Part shown: piece by piece, positions 1 through 8,091 of the stretch
Layout of the letters: every line of letters begins with the position of its first letter
Numbering within the stretch: the first letter of the stretch is position 1
Source of the DNA: Bacteroidales bacterium
GTDB taxonomy: Bacteria > Bacteroidota > Bacteroidia > Bacteroidales > UBA3663
Reading direction: 5' to 3'
Length of the DNA: 47,060 nucleotides
Assembly (NCBI GenBank): GCA_017548545.1
Contig: JAFYZW010000089.1
Coordinates: 1 to 47,060, forward strand
Position numbers and translations under genes: made by a program
Notes under the pieces: model-generated
Told to the model about the DNA's origin: nothing
Databases searched by the model: none
The model's input: the letters and a program-made list of their open reading frames with translations, nothing else

Positions 1-624
1 GCAGACATAAAGAATCGGCTTGCTGGTCAGAAGGAAAAGGTCATGATAGGCACGTTCCTCGTCGGGGTTCTCGGGTTGAACCGTGCGGGCAGACTTGCCT
101 TGTGACAAGGCATCCTTGATGCGTGTCATCAGGTTGTACTGAACCTTGGCATCCTTGTCCGAACCTACCTGAGCCAACTTGGCAACCTTAGGCAGACGTG
201 TTTCGATGGTTTCAAGGTCCTTTAGCTGAAGCTCGGTGTCGATAATCTCCTTGTCACGAATAGGATCGACCGAGCCATCAACGTGCACTACATTATCATC
301 GTCGAAGCATCGCAACACATGAATGATCGCATCCGTCTCACGAATGTTGGCGAGGAACTTGTTGCCGAGACCTTCGCCCTTCGAGGCTCCTTTGACGAGT
401 CCCGCGATATCTACGATTTCGACGGTAGCCGGAACGATACGCCCAGGATGGACAAGTTCGGCCAACTTATTAAGTCGCTCATCCGGCACAGTGATAATGC
501 CGACCTGAGGATCGATGGTGCAGAAGGGGAAGTTGGCTGCCTGTGCCTTAGCACTCGACAGACAGTTGAAAAGGGTGGATTTGCCCACATTGGGCAATCC
601 TACAATACCACATTGTAAAGCCAT
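1..624 (-). CDS. ychF: Redox-regulated ATPase YchF (partial, C-terminus outside window)
   Basis: An Obg-family P-loop nucleotidase that in characterised members prefers ATP and associates with ribosomes. The reading frame runs from ATG at 624 down to base 1 without a stop; about 208 N-terminal residues are present. It opens [20 protein letters not shown], the family's hallmark G1 motif, followed by the switch region with [20 protein letters not shown] and a [11 protein letters not shown] stretch, all typical of YchF rather than of other Obg GTPases. The missing part should hold the rest of the helical insert and the TGS domain. Its leader (625-673) is made of 9-nt tandem repeats and separates it from the upstream export lipoprotein gene, so the two may be co-transcribed from the promoter at 1505-1536. 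Confidence 0.95.
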   Translation of the reverse strand, partial: MALQCGIVGLPNVGKSTLFNCLSSAKAQAANFPFCTIDPQVGIITVPDERLNKLAELVHPGRIVPATVEIVDIAGLVKGASKGEGLGNKFLANIRETDAIIHVLRCFDDDNVVHVDGSVDPIRDKEIIDTELQLKDLETIETRLPKVAKLAQVGSDKDAKVQYNLMTRIKDALSQGKSARTVQPENPDEERAYHDLFLLTSKPILYVC

Positions 625-631
625 ATATTGA

Positions 632-673
632 TGGGGTTAAGAAGGGTTTGAGGGGTTTGAGGAGTTTGAAGGG
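632..673 (-). repeat. Degenerate 9-nt tandem repeats in the ychF leader
   Basis: Read on the minus (sense) strand the stretch splits into TTCAAACTC, CTCAAACCC, CTCAAACCC and TTCTTAACC, ending about eight bases before the ychF ATG. After the preceding gene's stop codon the sense strand has almost no G. It is the same unit as in the leaders of GH28 (14594-14676) and the MacB-type ATPase (46193-46237). Confidence 0.8.
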
Positions 674-1480
674 TTACTTCGTCACTGTAATAATCAGACT
701 GGCGATGGTGATGAGGATGGATGTGATGGAGATGGCGAAGGAGGACAGGTTCGAAACTTCACGATTGGAAGCGCGTGTGCCACTGGGCTCGACATAAATC
801 ACATCGCCGTTCTTCACGAAAAAGTAGGGACTCGCGATGATGTTCGGATCCTTGAGGTCCAGACGGATCACCTTCTGAGAGCCATTCTCCTCACGCATCA
901 GCTGCACCTTGTCACGTTCACCGAATATTGTCATATCATGGGCGGCAGCCAATGCCTCAAAGATGGTGACACGTTCCTGAGTCATGTTGATGATACCCGG
1001 ACTATTCACCTCACCAATCACGGAATAGTGAGCCCCAGTGAATGAAACATTGACAATGGGGTCGCTGATATAGCCTTTTGAACTCAAATAATTAGTCAGA
1101 TAATCCGAGAGTTCACCACGTGTCATACCCTCGACGTGCAACTTGCCGATAGATGGAAAGAGAATGTCGCCATTGGAATCCACGCGATAATAGAGGTTGT
1201 CATTATCGTTGATGTTGGCACTATAACTACCGCCACCCTCCTGCATCGAAGCCTGAGGACGTTGCAGATTAAATGGCACAGCCAACAGCAGATCGCTACA
1301 TGTCACCAGAATGGATAGCTGGTTGTCCTTGGCGATTCGTGCCTCGTAAGGAGTGGCATTTTGGAAAGTACCAATAACTTCGGCACCCTGGACATAAACA
1401 ATCTTCTCCCTACTGTGGCAACCGCAGAGCAACATGGTCACTATGATGACAGCAAAGAGCGAAAGAACGTTTTTTTTCAT
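674..1480 (-). CDS. Wza-like polysaccharide export outer-membrane lipoprotein
   Basis: A polysaccharide biosynthesis/export (Poly_export plus SLBB) protein expected to form or gate the outer-membrane channel for exopolysaccharide. I chose ATG at 1480 because it starts MKKNVLSLFAVIIVTMLLCGC, a lipoprotein signal with Cys at about residue 21; the TTG upstream at 1507 lies in the promoter. The export domain (DNQLSILVTCSD... LYYRVDSNGDILFPSIGKLHVEGMT) covers about residues 45-140, followed by SLBB-type sequence (YSVIGEVNSPGII). A hydrophobic segment at the extreme C-terminus fits the Wza-type amphipathic or membrane helix. No Wzc-type kinase, flippase or glycosyltransferase is next to it, so it is an isolated copy here. 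It has its own promoter and is divergent from nadB. Confidence 0.85.
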   Translation of the reverse strand: MKKNVLSLFAVIIVTMLLCGCHSREKIVYVQGAEVIGTFQNATPYEARIAKDNQLSILVTCSDLLLAVPFNLQRPQASMQEGGGSYSANINDNDNLYYRVDSNGDILFPSIGKLHVEGMTRGELSDYLTNYLSSKGYISDPIVNVSFTGAHYSVIGEVNSPGIINMTQERVTIFEALAAAHDMTIFGERDKVQLMREENGSQKVIRLDLKDPNIIASPYFFVKNGDVIYVEPSGTRASNREVSNLSSFAISITSILITIASLIITVTK

Positions 1481-1504
1481 TTTGCAAGAGCTATTTATTG
1501 GCCA

Positions 1505-1536
1505 CAAAGATATAAAAAAGTCATGAGAATGCCAAA
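1505..1536 (-). promoter_or_regulatory. Bacteroidota-type promoter of the export lipoprotein gene
   Basis: On the minus strand TATCTTTG (1505-1512) matches the -7 consensus TAnnTTTG, and TTTG (1533-1536) lies 20 bp upstream, the expected -33 spacing. Transcription should begin just before the ATG at 1480, giving a short leader. Confidence 0.75.
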
Positions 1537-1627
1537 ATTTTTGAACATAAACGAAGTATTTTGAATTTATTTGCCATAAATCAACACAAAAAGCGCCCTC
1601 TAAATACCATCCTATTTCTTTTTTTCA

Positions 1628-1635
1628 TAAATTTG
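1628..1635 (+). promoter_or_regulatory. -7 element of the nadB promoter
   Basis: TAAATTTG followed by CACC matches the Bacteroidota -7 consensus. No convincing TTTG -33 element is seen at the usual spacing. The leader to the ATG at 1668 has small A/C-rich repeats (AACCCAT, AACTCAC, AACTCAA), a 7-nt version of the leader repeats seen elsewhere. Confidence 0.7.
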
Positions 1636-1667
1636 CACCGGATAACCCATAACTCACAACTCAAAAA

Positions 1668-3254
1668 ATGCAAAAGTATTACGACTTCCTGGTCATCGGT
1701 TCCGGCATAGCAGGTATGAGTTACGCACTCAAGGTGGCACATGCCGGCAAAGTGGCGCTGATCTGCAAGAGTGACCTACAGCAATCGAACACCGACCTTG
1801 CGCAGGGCGGCGTTTCTTCGGTAACCAATCTCAAACTGGATAATTTCGAAAAGCACATCCACGATACGATGGTCGCAGGTGATTGGCTCTCTGATCCGAA
1901 GGCCGTGGAACTTGTCGTGACCAAGGCTCCCGAGCAGATCCGTCAGCTCGTAGAATGGGGAGTAGAGTTCGACAAGAATGAAAATGGCGAATTCGACCTG
2001 CATCGTGAAGGCGGACATTCCGAATTCCGTATTCTCCACCATGCCGACAATACGGGCCATGCCATCCAATGTGCGCTCATTGAGGCTGTAAAGAAGCATC
2101 CCAACATCGAGGTCCTGGAGCGTCATTTCGCCATCGAGATTCTCACCCAGCATCACCTGGGCGTAGAAGTGACACGTCGCACACCCGATATCGAATGCTT
2201 CGGAGCATATGTATTCGATGAAAAAACCGGGCAGATTGACACCTATCTCTCAAAGGTGACCATGATGGCAACAGGCGGTGTAGGACAAGTATATCTGAAT
2301 ACTACCAATCCCCCCATAGCCACAGGCGACGGCACAGCAATGGTCTATCGCGCCAAGGGCACCGTGGAAGGCATGGAATTCGTTCAGTTCCACCCCACCG
2401 CTCTTTATCACCCAGGCGACCATCAGAATTTCCTCATCACTGAGGCTATGCGCGGCTATGGCGGCATCCTGCGTACACTGGACGGGAAGGAGTTTATGCA
2501 CAAATACGACCCACGTCTTTCACTTGCACCGCGCGACATCACAGCACGCGCCATCTTCAACGAGATGAAGCAGCGTGGCGAGGATCACGAACTGCTCGAC
2601 GTGACGCACAAGGATCCAGAGGAGACAAAACACCATTTCCCCAACATCTACAAGAAATGTCTCTCCATCGGCATCGACATCACCAAGGAGTGCATCCCCA
2701 TCGTGCCCTGCCATCACTACATGTGCGGCGGCATCAAGGTCGATTATGACGGACAGTCGTCAATCAACCGCCTCTACGCTGCCGGCGAATGTTCGTGCAC
2801 GGGTCTGCACGGCGGCAACCGTCTTGCCTCCAACTCGCTCATCGAAGCCATTGTCTATGCCGATCTGGCGGCTAAGCACAGTATTCCCCGTATCAACGAC
2901 CTCACCTATCGCACCGACATCCCCGACTGGATCGACACCGGCACCGTGCGTCAGGAGGAGCTTTACCTCATCACCGACTCGAAGACCGAGGTACAGCAGA
3001 TCATGCAGACTTACGTCGGCATTGTCCGTTCGAAACTCCGTCTGAAGCGTGCATGGACTCGTCTCGACATCCTCTACGAAGAGACTGAGAAACTCTTCCT
3101 CCGCTCTAAAGTCAACATGGACATCTGCGAGCTCCGTAACATGATCAACACCGGTTACATCATCATGCGCCAGGCTATGGAGCGCAAAGAAAGCCGAGGT
3201 TGCCACTACTCCATCGACTACCCGCCCGCCGATCGTGGGATTGAGGGATTCTAA
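1668..3254 (+). CDS. nadB: L-aspartate oxidase
   Basis: FAD enzyme that oxidises L-aspartate to iminoaspartate, the first step of de novo NAD synthesis, feeding quinolinate synthase (NadA). At 528 residues it has the normal family length. The N-terminus carries the dinucleotide-binding motif VIGSGIAGMSYALK (about 9-22). The conserved HREGGHSEFRILHHADNTGH region follows near residue 120, and the C-terminal part has YAAGECSCTGLHGGNRLASN, characteristic of the NadB / succinate dehydrogenase flavoprotein family. The absence of a FrdB partner and the short C-terminal helical domain favour NadB over a reductase subunit. nadA and nadC are not adjacent. It is a single-gene unit with its own promoter and a strong terminator. 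Confidence 0.96.
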   Translation: MQKYYDFLVIGSGIAGMSYALKVAHAGKVALICKSDLQQSNTDLAQGGVSSVTNLKLDNFEKHIHDTMVAGDWLSDPKAVELVVTKAPEQIRQLVEWGVEFDKNENGEFDLHREGGHSEFRILHHADNTGHAIQCALIEAVKKHPNIEVLERHFAIEILTQHHLGVEVTRRTPDIECFGAYVFDEKTGQIDTYLSKVTMMATGGVGQVYLNTTNPPIATGDGTAMVYRAKGTVEGMEFVQFHPTALYHPGDHQNFLITEAMRGYGGILRTLDGKEFMHKYDPRLSLAPRDITARAIFNEMKQRGEDHELLDVTHKDPEETKHHFPNIYKKCLSIGIDITKECIPIVPCHHYMCGGIKVDYDGQSSINRLYAAGECSCTGLHGGNRLASNSLIEAIVYADLAAKHSIPRINDLTYRTDIPDWIDTGTVRQEELYLITDSKTEVQQIMQTYVGIVRSKLRLKRAWTRLDILYEETEKLFLRSKVNMDICELRNMINTGYIIMRQAMERKESRGCHYSIDYPPADRGIEGF

Positions 3255-3259
3255 TCATA

Positions 3260-3297
3260 ACAGACGGGTCGCTTGAAGCTACAAGCGACCCGTCTGT
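3260..3297 (+). terminator. Rho-independent terminator after nadB
   Basis: A perfect inverted repeat of 15-16 bp (left arm ending CGGGTCGCTTG, right arm starting CAAGCGACCCG) encloses a 6-nt loop and is followed by TATTTTAT. It lies directly after the nadB stop and could also limit read-through from the convergent small-peptide gene. Confidence 0.9.
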
Positions 3298-3319
3298 ATT
3301 TTATACAAACTGCCATTCG

Positions 3320-3481
3320 TTATCCGTTGTAGTCCGACCAATCGCTATCGCTTCGGATAGGAGCCTGGGTTGGAATCTCCGGCTCGTCATCACCGATAGG
3401 TATTTCATCAGACGTTGCGATCACATTATTTGCCTTCACATCGTGCAAACGGATGATAGGATTGTAATATTTCTTTTTCAT
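3320..3481 (-). CDS. Small acidic peptide of unknown function
   Basis: A 53-residue protein starting MKKKYYNPIIRLHDVKANNV and continuing ATSDEIPIGDDEPEIP. I do not recognise a named family. Small proteins with a basic MKK.Y..P start, a V/I-rich middle and an acidic tail are common in Prevotella-like genomes near secreted LRR or dockerin proteins. There is no signal peptide, transmembrane segment or double-glycine leader. The ATG at 3481 is preferred over the alternative start at 3502 because MKKKYYNP is the usual form. It is the last gene of the group running down from 6274, 49 bases after the cohesin-like gene, in a 7-nt repeat leader. It could be a peptide precursor or just a small conserved protein. 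Confidence 0.6.
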   Translation of the reverse strand: MKKKYYNPIIRLHDVKANNVIATSDEIPIGDDEPEIPTQAPIRSDSDWSDYNG

Positions 3482-3512
3482 ATTATCGATTTTACTATAC
3501 AACTAACCTCAA

Positions 3513-3546
3513 ATTATTAATTGTTATTTGTTAATTGTTAATTGAT
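3513..3546. repeat. A/T-rich 7-nt tandem repeats
   Basis: On the plus strand the units read ATTGTTA, TTTGTTA, ATTGTTA, ATTGATA. The stop codon of the cohesin-like gene falls inside the repeat, and the repeat forms the spacer and leader to the small-peptide gene. Confidence 0.7.
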
Positions 3547-5216
3547 ATCACCTTCTTTCCATTCTCGATATATATCTGCTGACCCTCGCCATTCTTGAGC
3601 TGTCGGCCCTGCATGTCATAGATCAGCTTGATACTGCCGTCCTCCTGCTCAATGATGTCGATTCCATCAGTCCCTTCAGAGATACGGATGGCAGCGCCCA
3701 TCGGCTCGCCGTTGTTCTGGAGCCAAGCATGGAAGGCCTTCACGTTGATTCTACTTGTCACCCTGCGGAACTCGCCCTCATAGAGAGCGTAGGCCTGCAT
3801 ACTACTTACATCGACCGTCTCATTGATATATGAGCCATTAACGACCCAATTGTCAACGCTTGGAGTCAAGTTAGGTGATAGATTGGCATATCCTACCTCA
3901 AACGTTCCATCATTTGCGATCTTAACCGAAAAATCTTCGCCCGTGGCCTTGAATATCAAAGGTGTGTTGGCAGCAGCCGAAGTGATCTTTTCGAAAAATA
4001 GTCCTGTGCTGGTTGCCCTAGAAAATTCATAGAGTTGAATATTGTCATTGGTTTCGATGGCGAAAGGCAGGCAGAGCGTTCCCCATGCATTTGGCAAGGT
4101 GCGACCGTATGCTACGGCATCGGCGGTCACAATCACGTTGTTCGTCTTCAATGTCGTGGGGTCTTCTGCCATGGCGCTCACTTCGGTCAAGTCAACCATA
4201 GCGCCCTCTGGCAAGGCAGCCGTCAGCAATGCATACTCATCGGCTCCGCCATAGTTGCCGTGGAAAGCAGTTACGCCATCGGCAACTGTAGCCTTCGGAG
4301 CATCACCCACGAAAATCTCCGTGGTGCAGGGTGCTGCCAGATGAATGTTGCCATCAGAATCAGCCAATACAATGTTCTCGATGGTTACTGGATAGACACC
4401 TGCAGGGATGGCATTATTCCAAATCAAACCAAGGACAGCAATATTTTCTCCTTCTCCTGCTGCAACCATATTCGATCCTTTATGCACAACAGAAACATGT
4501 ATGATGCCATCAGAATTAACTTCGCTATCAAAATCAAATTTGGTCTTAGCGAAAACTTTATCAGTATAGCAAATCTCATTGTCGGCAAGGACAGAAGGCA
4601 TTACCACATCAAATTCCATATCAGCAATAGCTAAGGCATTGTCCATCACGAAGGGAATCTCCAAATCTCCCTTGAAAGCGAATGGCAGAATTTCAACGGC
4701 ATAGCCTTCCTCGAAGGTTGGGGTCTTGACTGTTAGTGTGAAGCTCGTTCCATCGATTTTTACATTTGCATTCGAAGGAAAGCCCACTACAACATTCTCC
4801 AACTCAACAGTATAAGTGCCTTCGGCTGCTGCGGCATCAGCCTCAATGGTGATGATAGCTACTTCGCCCGAAGTCCCTGTGTAGGCAGCTCCTGCACCAT
4901 AACTCAAGGCCATAGCACATTTAAAAATCTGGTTCTCGAAGGATTGACTTTTGGCGCAGTCGCTTGTTGTTGCTCCTGATGGCAGACGCTCCTCGCTGAG
5001 TCCCCAGCTGCTGTAGCTGATACCCTCAGGCAACTTCATGTCGAATTGGAAGCCAGCGACATCTATGTTGTTCTCCAGCTGGACAGATAGGGTAGCTGTC
5101 CCACCGGGGGCAATAGTGGCATCCTTGATATAGATACTGCCCGTAAAGTCCTCAGCCTGTACTCCGAAGGCGATTATGCTTGAAAGCACGAGGCTTGAAA
5201 TCAATTTCCTTTTCAT
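3531..5216 (-). CDS. Secreted protein with two cohesin-like domains and a type IX-like sorting tail
   Basis: Predicted extracellular or surface protein of 561 residues. A Sec signal peptide (MKRKLISSLVLSSIIAFGVQA) is followed by a cohesin-like beta-sandwich at about 22-165 (GGTATLSVQLENNIDVAGFQFDM is typical of the first strands). A second, more diverged copy spans about 170-310 (DLEIPFVMDNALAIADMEFDV). Next comes a region of the common Prevotella secreted-protein type (GTLCLPFAIETNDNIQLYEF, later NGSYINETVDVSS). The end, IYDMQGRQLKNGEGQQIYI..GKKV, resembles the C-terminal sorting signal of type IX secretion in this group. The upstream neighbour ends in a dockerin, so the two may bind each other. 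The cohesin assignment is by pattern only; other cadherin/Ig-like sandwiches could look similar. Confidence 0.72.
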   Translation of the reverse strand: MKRKLISSLVLSSIIAFGVQAEDFTGSIYIKDATIAPGGTATLSVQLENNIDVAGFQFDMKLPEGISYSSWGLSEERLPSGATTSDCAKSQSFENQIFKCAMALSYGAGAAYTGTSGEVAIITIEADAAAAEGTYTVELENVVVGFPSNANVKIDGTSFTLTVKTPTFEEGYAVEILPFAFKGDLEIPFVMDNALAIADMEFDVVMPSVLADNEICYTDKVFAKTKFDFDSEVNSDGIIHVSVVHKGSNMVAAGEGENIAVLGLIWNNAIPAGVYPVTIENIVLADSDGNIHLAAPCTTEIFVGDAPKATVADGVTAFHGNYGGADEYALLTAALPEGAMVDLTEVSAMAEDPTTLKTNNVIVTADAVAYGRTLPNAWGTLCLPFAIETNDNIQLYEFSRATSTGLFFEKITSAAANTPLIFKATGEDFSVKIANDGTFEVGYANLSPNLTPSVDNWVVNGSYINETVDVSSMQAYALYEGEFRRVTSRINVKAFHAWLQNNGEPMGAAIRISEGTDGIDIIEQEDGSIKLIYDMQGRQLKNGEGQQIYIENGKKVISINN

Positions 5217-5263
5217 TGGTTTATATCAATTGCATTAAATTAATTTTATCTATATATTTTGAA

Positions 5264-6274
5264 TTACTGACCAACGATAATGTTCAGCACAGCAATAACA
5301 TCACCGATAAGAATCTCCCCATCACCATTTGCGTCGGCTGCCTTCTCGTTGAAGTTGTCGGAAGTCACGCCGACAATATAGTTCAATATGGCGATTACAT
5401 CGCCGATAAGAACCTCACCATCACCGTTGGCATCGCCAATCACATAGTCTCCAGGGATCTCCTCTATATTCTGGAATTCGCTCCAAACCTCAGCACTTTC
5501 GTAAGCCGACTTGCTGCCTGCTGGAACATATAGCGTACAAGCGGCCTTATCAACATTATTGAACGTCGCAGCACTGATTTCAAGGGGAATGTCAATTTCA
5601 ACCGTGATGGAAGTCAGGCTGGTGCACCATTCGAAAGCTGCATCGCCAATAGAGATCACGCTGCTTGGAATCGTGATAGTTATCAGACTGGAGCAGCATT
5701 CGAAAGCTGCATTGCCGATCTCTGTCACACCATCGGGTATTGTCACCGAAGTCAAACCTGTGCAATTGAAGAAAAGGACAGGGCTGATGATATTCACCCC
5801 GCTGGGTATTTCTATTGAGGTCAGTGCATCGCATCCATAGAAAGCGCCATTGCCGATTTCAGTTACGTTGCTTGGAAGATCCAACGAAGTAAGACTGACG
5901 CAATTATAGAAAGCGGCATTACCGATTTTAGTTACACTGTTCGGTATGCTCAACGAGGTCATACGAATAAAGTCGTAGAAAGCAAACTGGCCAATGGAGG
6001 ACGCACCATCCTCAATTACTACGCTTGTGATTTTCTGGAAATAATCGGCATCTATGTGAAGTTCATCATCTACATAATCCTTCATCTCACCAGTACCCGA
6101 GATCACCATCGAGAAATCTGAATAGATGGTATAGGTAAGGGATACGCCACAAGAACCTGTTGCCAACACGGTAAGGTCTTCTTCGCTGGTAAAAGCCCAA
6201 GCACTGCTCGGGACGAGCCAACAGAGGAAGGATCCGATGAGGGCCATCAAAGAGAGATTTAGTTTATATTTCAT
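5264..6274 (-). CDS. BspA-type leucine-rich repeat protein with C-terminal dockerin
   Basis: Secreted protein of 336 residues. ATG at 6274 gives the signal peptide MKYKLNLSLMALIGSFLCWL...SSAWA; the further-upstream start is a TTG and less likely. After about 90 residues come five to six 23-residue LRR_5 repeats of the form VTEIGNAAF..C.SL..I.IPS, known from Bacteroidota surface proteins that bind host or matrix proteins. The last 65 residues form a type I dockerin: two calcium-binding loops, GDANGDGEVLIGDVIAILNYI and ADANGDGEILIGDVIAVLNII, with Asp/Asn at the ligand positions. The two loops are near copies at DNA level as well. It precedes the cohesin-like gene by 47 bases and has its own promoter at 6338. 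Confidence 0.85.
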   Translation of the reverse strand: MKYKLNLSLMALIGSFLCWLVPSSAWAFTSEEDLTVLATGSCGVSLTYTIYSDFSMVISGTGEMKDYVDDELHIDADYFQKITSVVIEDGASSIGQFAFYDFIRMTSLSIPNSVTKIGNAAFYNCVSLTSLDLPSNVTEIGNGAFYGCDALTSIEIPSGVNIISPVLFFNCTGLTSVTIPDGVTEIGNAAFECCSSLITITIPSSVISIGDAAFEWCTSLTSITVEIDIPLEISAATFNNVDKAACTLYVPAGSKSAYESAEVWSEFQNIEEIPGDYVIGDANGDGEVLIGDVIAILNYIVGVTSDNFNEKAADANGDGEILIGDVIAVLNIIVGQ

Positions 6275-6337
6275 AGTTAGTTTATTTTTCAATAAATTCT
6301 ATATACAAGGTACACATAAATGCCTCAGTATAGGCGA

Positions 6338-6345
6338 CAAAGATA
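6338..6345 (-). promoter_or_regulatory. -7 element for the LRR-dockerin operon
   Basis: Minus-strand TATCTTTG, preceded by a T-rich stretch, matches the Bacteroidota -7 consensus and lies about 65 bases upstream of the ATG at 6274. No -33 TTTG is seen at normal spacing. Confidence 0.6.
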
Positions 6346-6427
6346 AGACAAAAAAACGAATCCTACAATTTTTTACCTGAAAATATGATAGTTAAGCCCT
6401 CAAATTGTCCATTTTGATAAAAAAACA

Positions 6428-6462
6428 GCTGGTTTCATGACAATTTTGTGCATGAAACCAGC
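6428..6462 (-). terminator. Terminator after the carboxylesterase gene
   Basis: A perfect 12-bp stem (GCTGGTTTCATG / CATGAAACCAGC) with an 11-nt loop. On the minus strand the hairpin is followed by TGTTTTTTTA, so it ends the long minus-strand gene run at the carboxylesterase. Confidence 0.88.
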
Positions 6463-6483
6463 AATTTGTCGAGTTTATAACTT

Positions 6484-8043
6484 TCAATTATTCTTGGTTC
6501 GAAACTCGTCCAGCTGACGGAAGCAATGACGGTCGATGATCTCCTCGAGCTCACGATCATGGTTGTGACACAGTTCGCACTTGTAGCCCAGAAGCATTAC
6601 TTCGCCGTTCTCCTTGGTATAGGGCTGCCAGGTCGGAAGTCCTTCTACATTGGGATTGCCCGTATGGGCGAAGGTGGCCCAAATGTCGGACATGGTATCT
6701 GCCAACTGCAAATCTTCGGGAGTGGGTTCAGGAACGATATTGGGAACCTGATGCAGACGATTGAAGCAGAAACACAACTCGTTGCCATGCACAGATCCAT
6801 GGCTCACGGGTGAGCGCCAAGTGAAAAGATAGACATAGGTAGGAGCTTGACGATGTCCTCCGATAACATCGGTTGTGATGAGTGTCTTGGGGCGGAAGAG
6901 CCAGTCGATGCTGAGCAGATCCTGTGGCGAGTAGTCTGGCCATGCTTTTCCAAAAGCTTCGATGTAGGCATCGGTCTCACTGCCAAAAGTCTGCAGCAGT
7001 TCTTCGCGCGCCTGCTGCAAAGTAAGTTCACGATTATATTGCAATCGTTGCAGTTCGTTGAAGGTCGTTCCCATGAGCAGGGGCACATCGTCGGAGAGAC
7101 TGGCGAATCCTGGTTGGAAGGGGTGTTGAAGCAAAACTTCTCCATCGGGTGCAGGTCCAAATCCCCACATCATGGGTGTTCCCGGCCGTCGTGTACCGAT
7201 GCTTGCAGCCATAGCCCGTTGTCCAGCCTCGTAAAGTTCCTGATAAGGCACTTCACGAATGCGGTCGAGATGTGCTTCGTCAATGCCCAATTCACTGAGC
7301 ACAGCTTTGCCTAAAGCCTGCGACATCTCTTTCGTGTTGACGTTCAGAATCGTGCCGCTCATGATGATGGCCTTGTGGAAGAGTCCTTTGGCCGATGGCA
7401 TGCACATCAGGGTGCCAACCTTGCCGCCTCCACCCGACTCGCCGAAGATGGTCACATTGTTCGGGTCACCTCCAAACTTGCTGATGTTGTCGCGTATCCA
7501 TTGCAATCCAGCCACGATATCAAGCATGCCCACATTGCCTGAATACTTATATTTCTCCGAAACGCCCGATAGATCCATAAAGCCCAGGATATTGAGACGA
7601 TGGTTCAAGCTAACTACCACCACGTCCTTCTTTGCCAGACACATGCCAGGGTCCCATGCCGAGGTGCCGGATTCGAAACCGCCGCCATGCAACCACAACA
7701 TCACAGGACGATGCCCTTTCTTGTCGGTGGTCCACACATTGAGCACGCAGGAATTCTGTTCCGACATCTCGCCTTCGGAAAGCTCACGACCTCCCGTCTG
7801 CTGCATTGCTTGCGGTCCGAAGTGATCGCATACGCGAATAGTATCCCATTTCTCAACAGGCAGAGGTGGCATGAAACGTTCTACACGTGCGTAAGGGATA
7901 CCGAGGAAAGCCATCGTTCCCTCCTGCATCGTGCCAATAATAGTGCCACTTTGCGTTTTGACAACTAACGGGTCATCTTGCTCTTGGCATGACGAAACAA
8001 AAACACCGAACAACAATACTAGAACAAATGTGAATCTTTTCAT
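6484..8043 (-). CDS. Type B carboxylesterase, lipoprotein
   Basis: Alpha/beta-hydrolase of the carboxylesterase/para-nitrobenzyl esterase family, 519 residues. ATG at 8043 gives a lipoprotein signal (MKRFTFVLVLLFGVFVSSC) with lipidation Cys at about 19; the upstream alternative is a GTG. The oxyanion-hole motif LHGGGFESG lies near 119-125, the nucleophile Ser at about 203 in IFGESGGGG, and a late HGNEL stretch holds the probable catalytic His. It is the last gene of the minus-strand run, after mnmA and the GH28/GH105/GH106 cassette. A role in removing ester groups from pectin-derived oligosaccharides is therefore possible, but this family is broad and the substrate is not shown by the sequence. 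Confidence 0.88.
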   Translation of the reverse strand: MKRFTFVLVLLFGVFVSSCQEQDDPLVVKTQSGTIIGTMQEGTMAFLGIPYARVERFMPPLPVEKWDTIRVCDHFGPQAMQQTGGRELSEGEMSEQNSCVLNVWTTDKKGHRPVMLWLHGGGFESGTSAWDPGMCLAKKDVVVVSLNHRLNILGFMDLSGVSEKYKYSGNVGMLDIVAGLQWIRDNISKFGGDPNNVTIFGESGGGGKVGTLMCMPSAKGLFHKAIIMSGTILNVNTKEMSQALGKAVLSELGIDEAHLDRIREVPYQELYEAGQRAMAASIGTRRPGTPMMWGFGPAPDGEVLLQHPFQPGFASLSDDVPLLMGTTFNELQRLQYNRELTLQQAREELLQTFGSETDAYIEAFGKAWPDYSPQDLLSIDWLFRPKTLITTDVIGGHRQAPTYVYLFTWRSPVSHGSVHGNELCFCFNRLHQVPNIVPEPTPEDLQLADTMSDIWATFAHTGNPNVEGLPTWQPYTKENGEVMLLGYKCELCHNHDRELEEIIDRHCFRQLDEFRTKNN

Positions 8044-8091
8044 ATTTAATGTTTTTAGCACTGGCAGAGATAATTGAGTGTTTCGGGAGTA

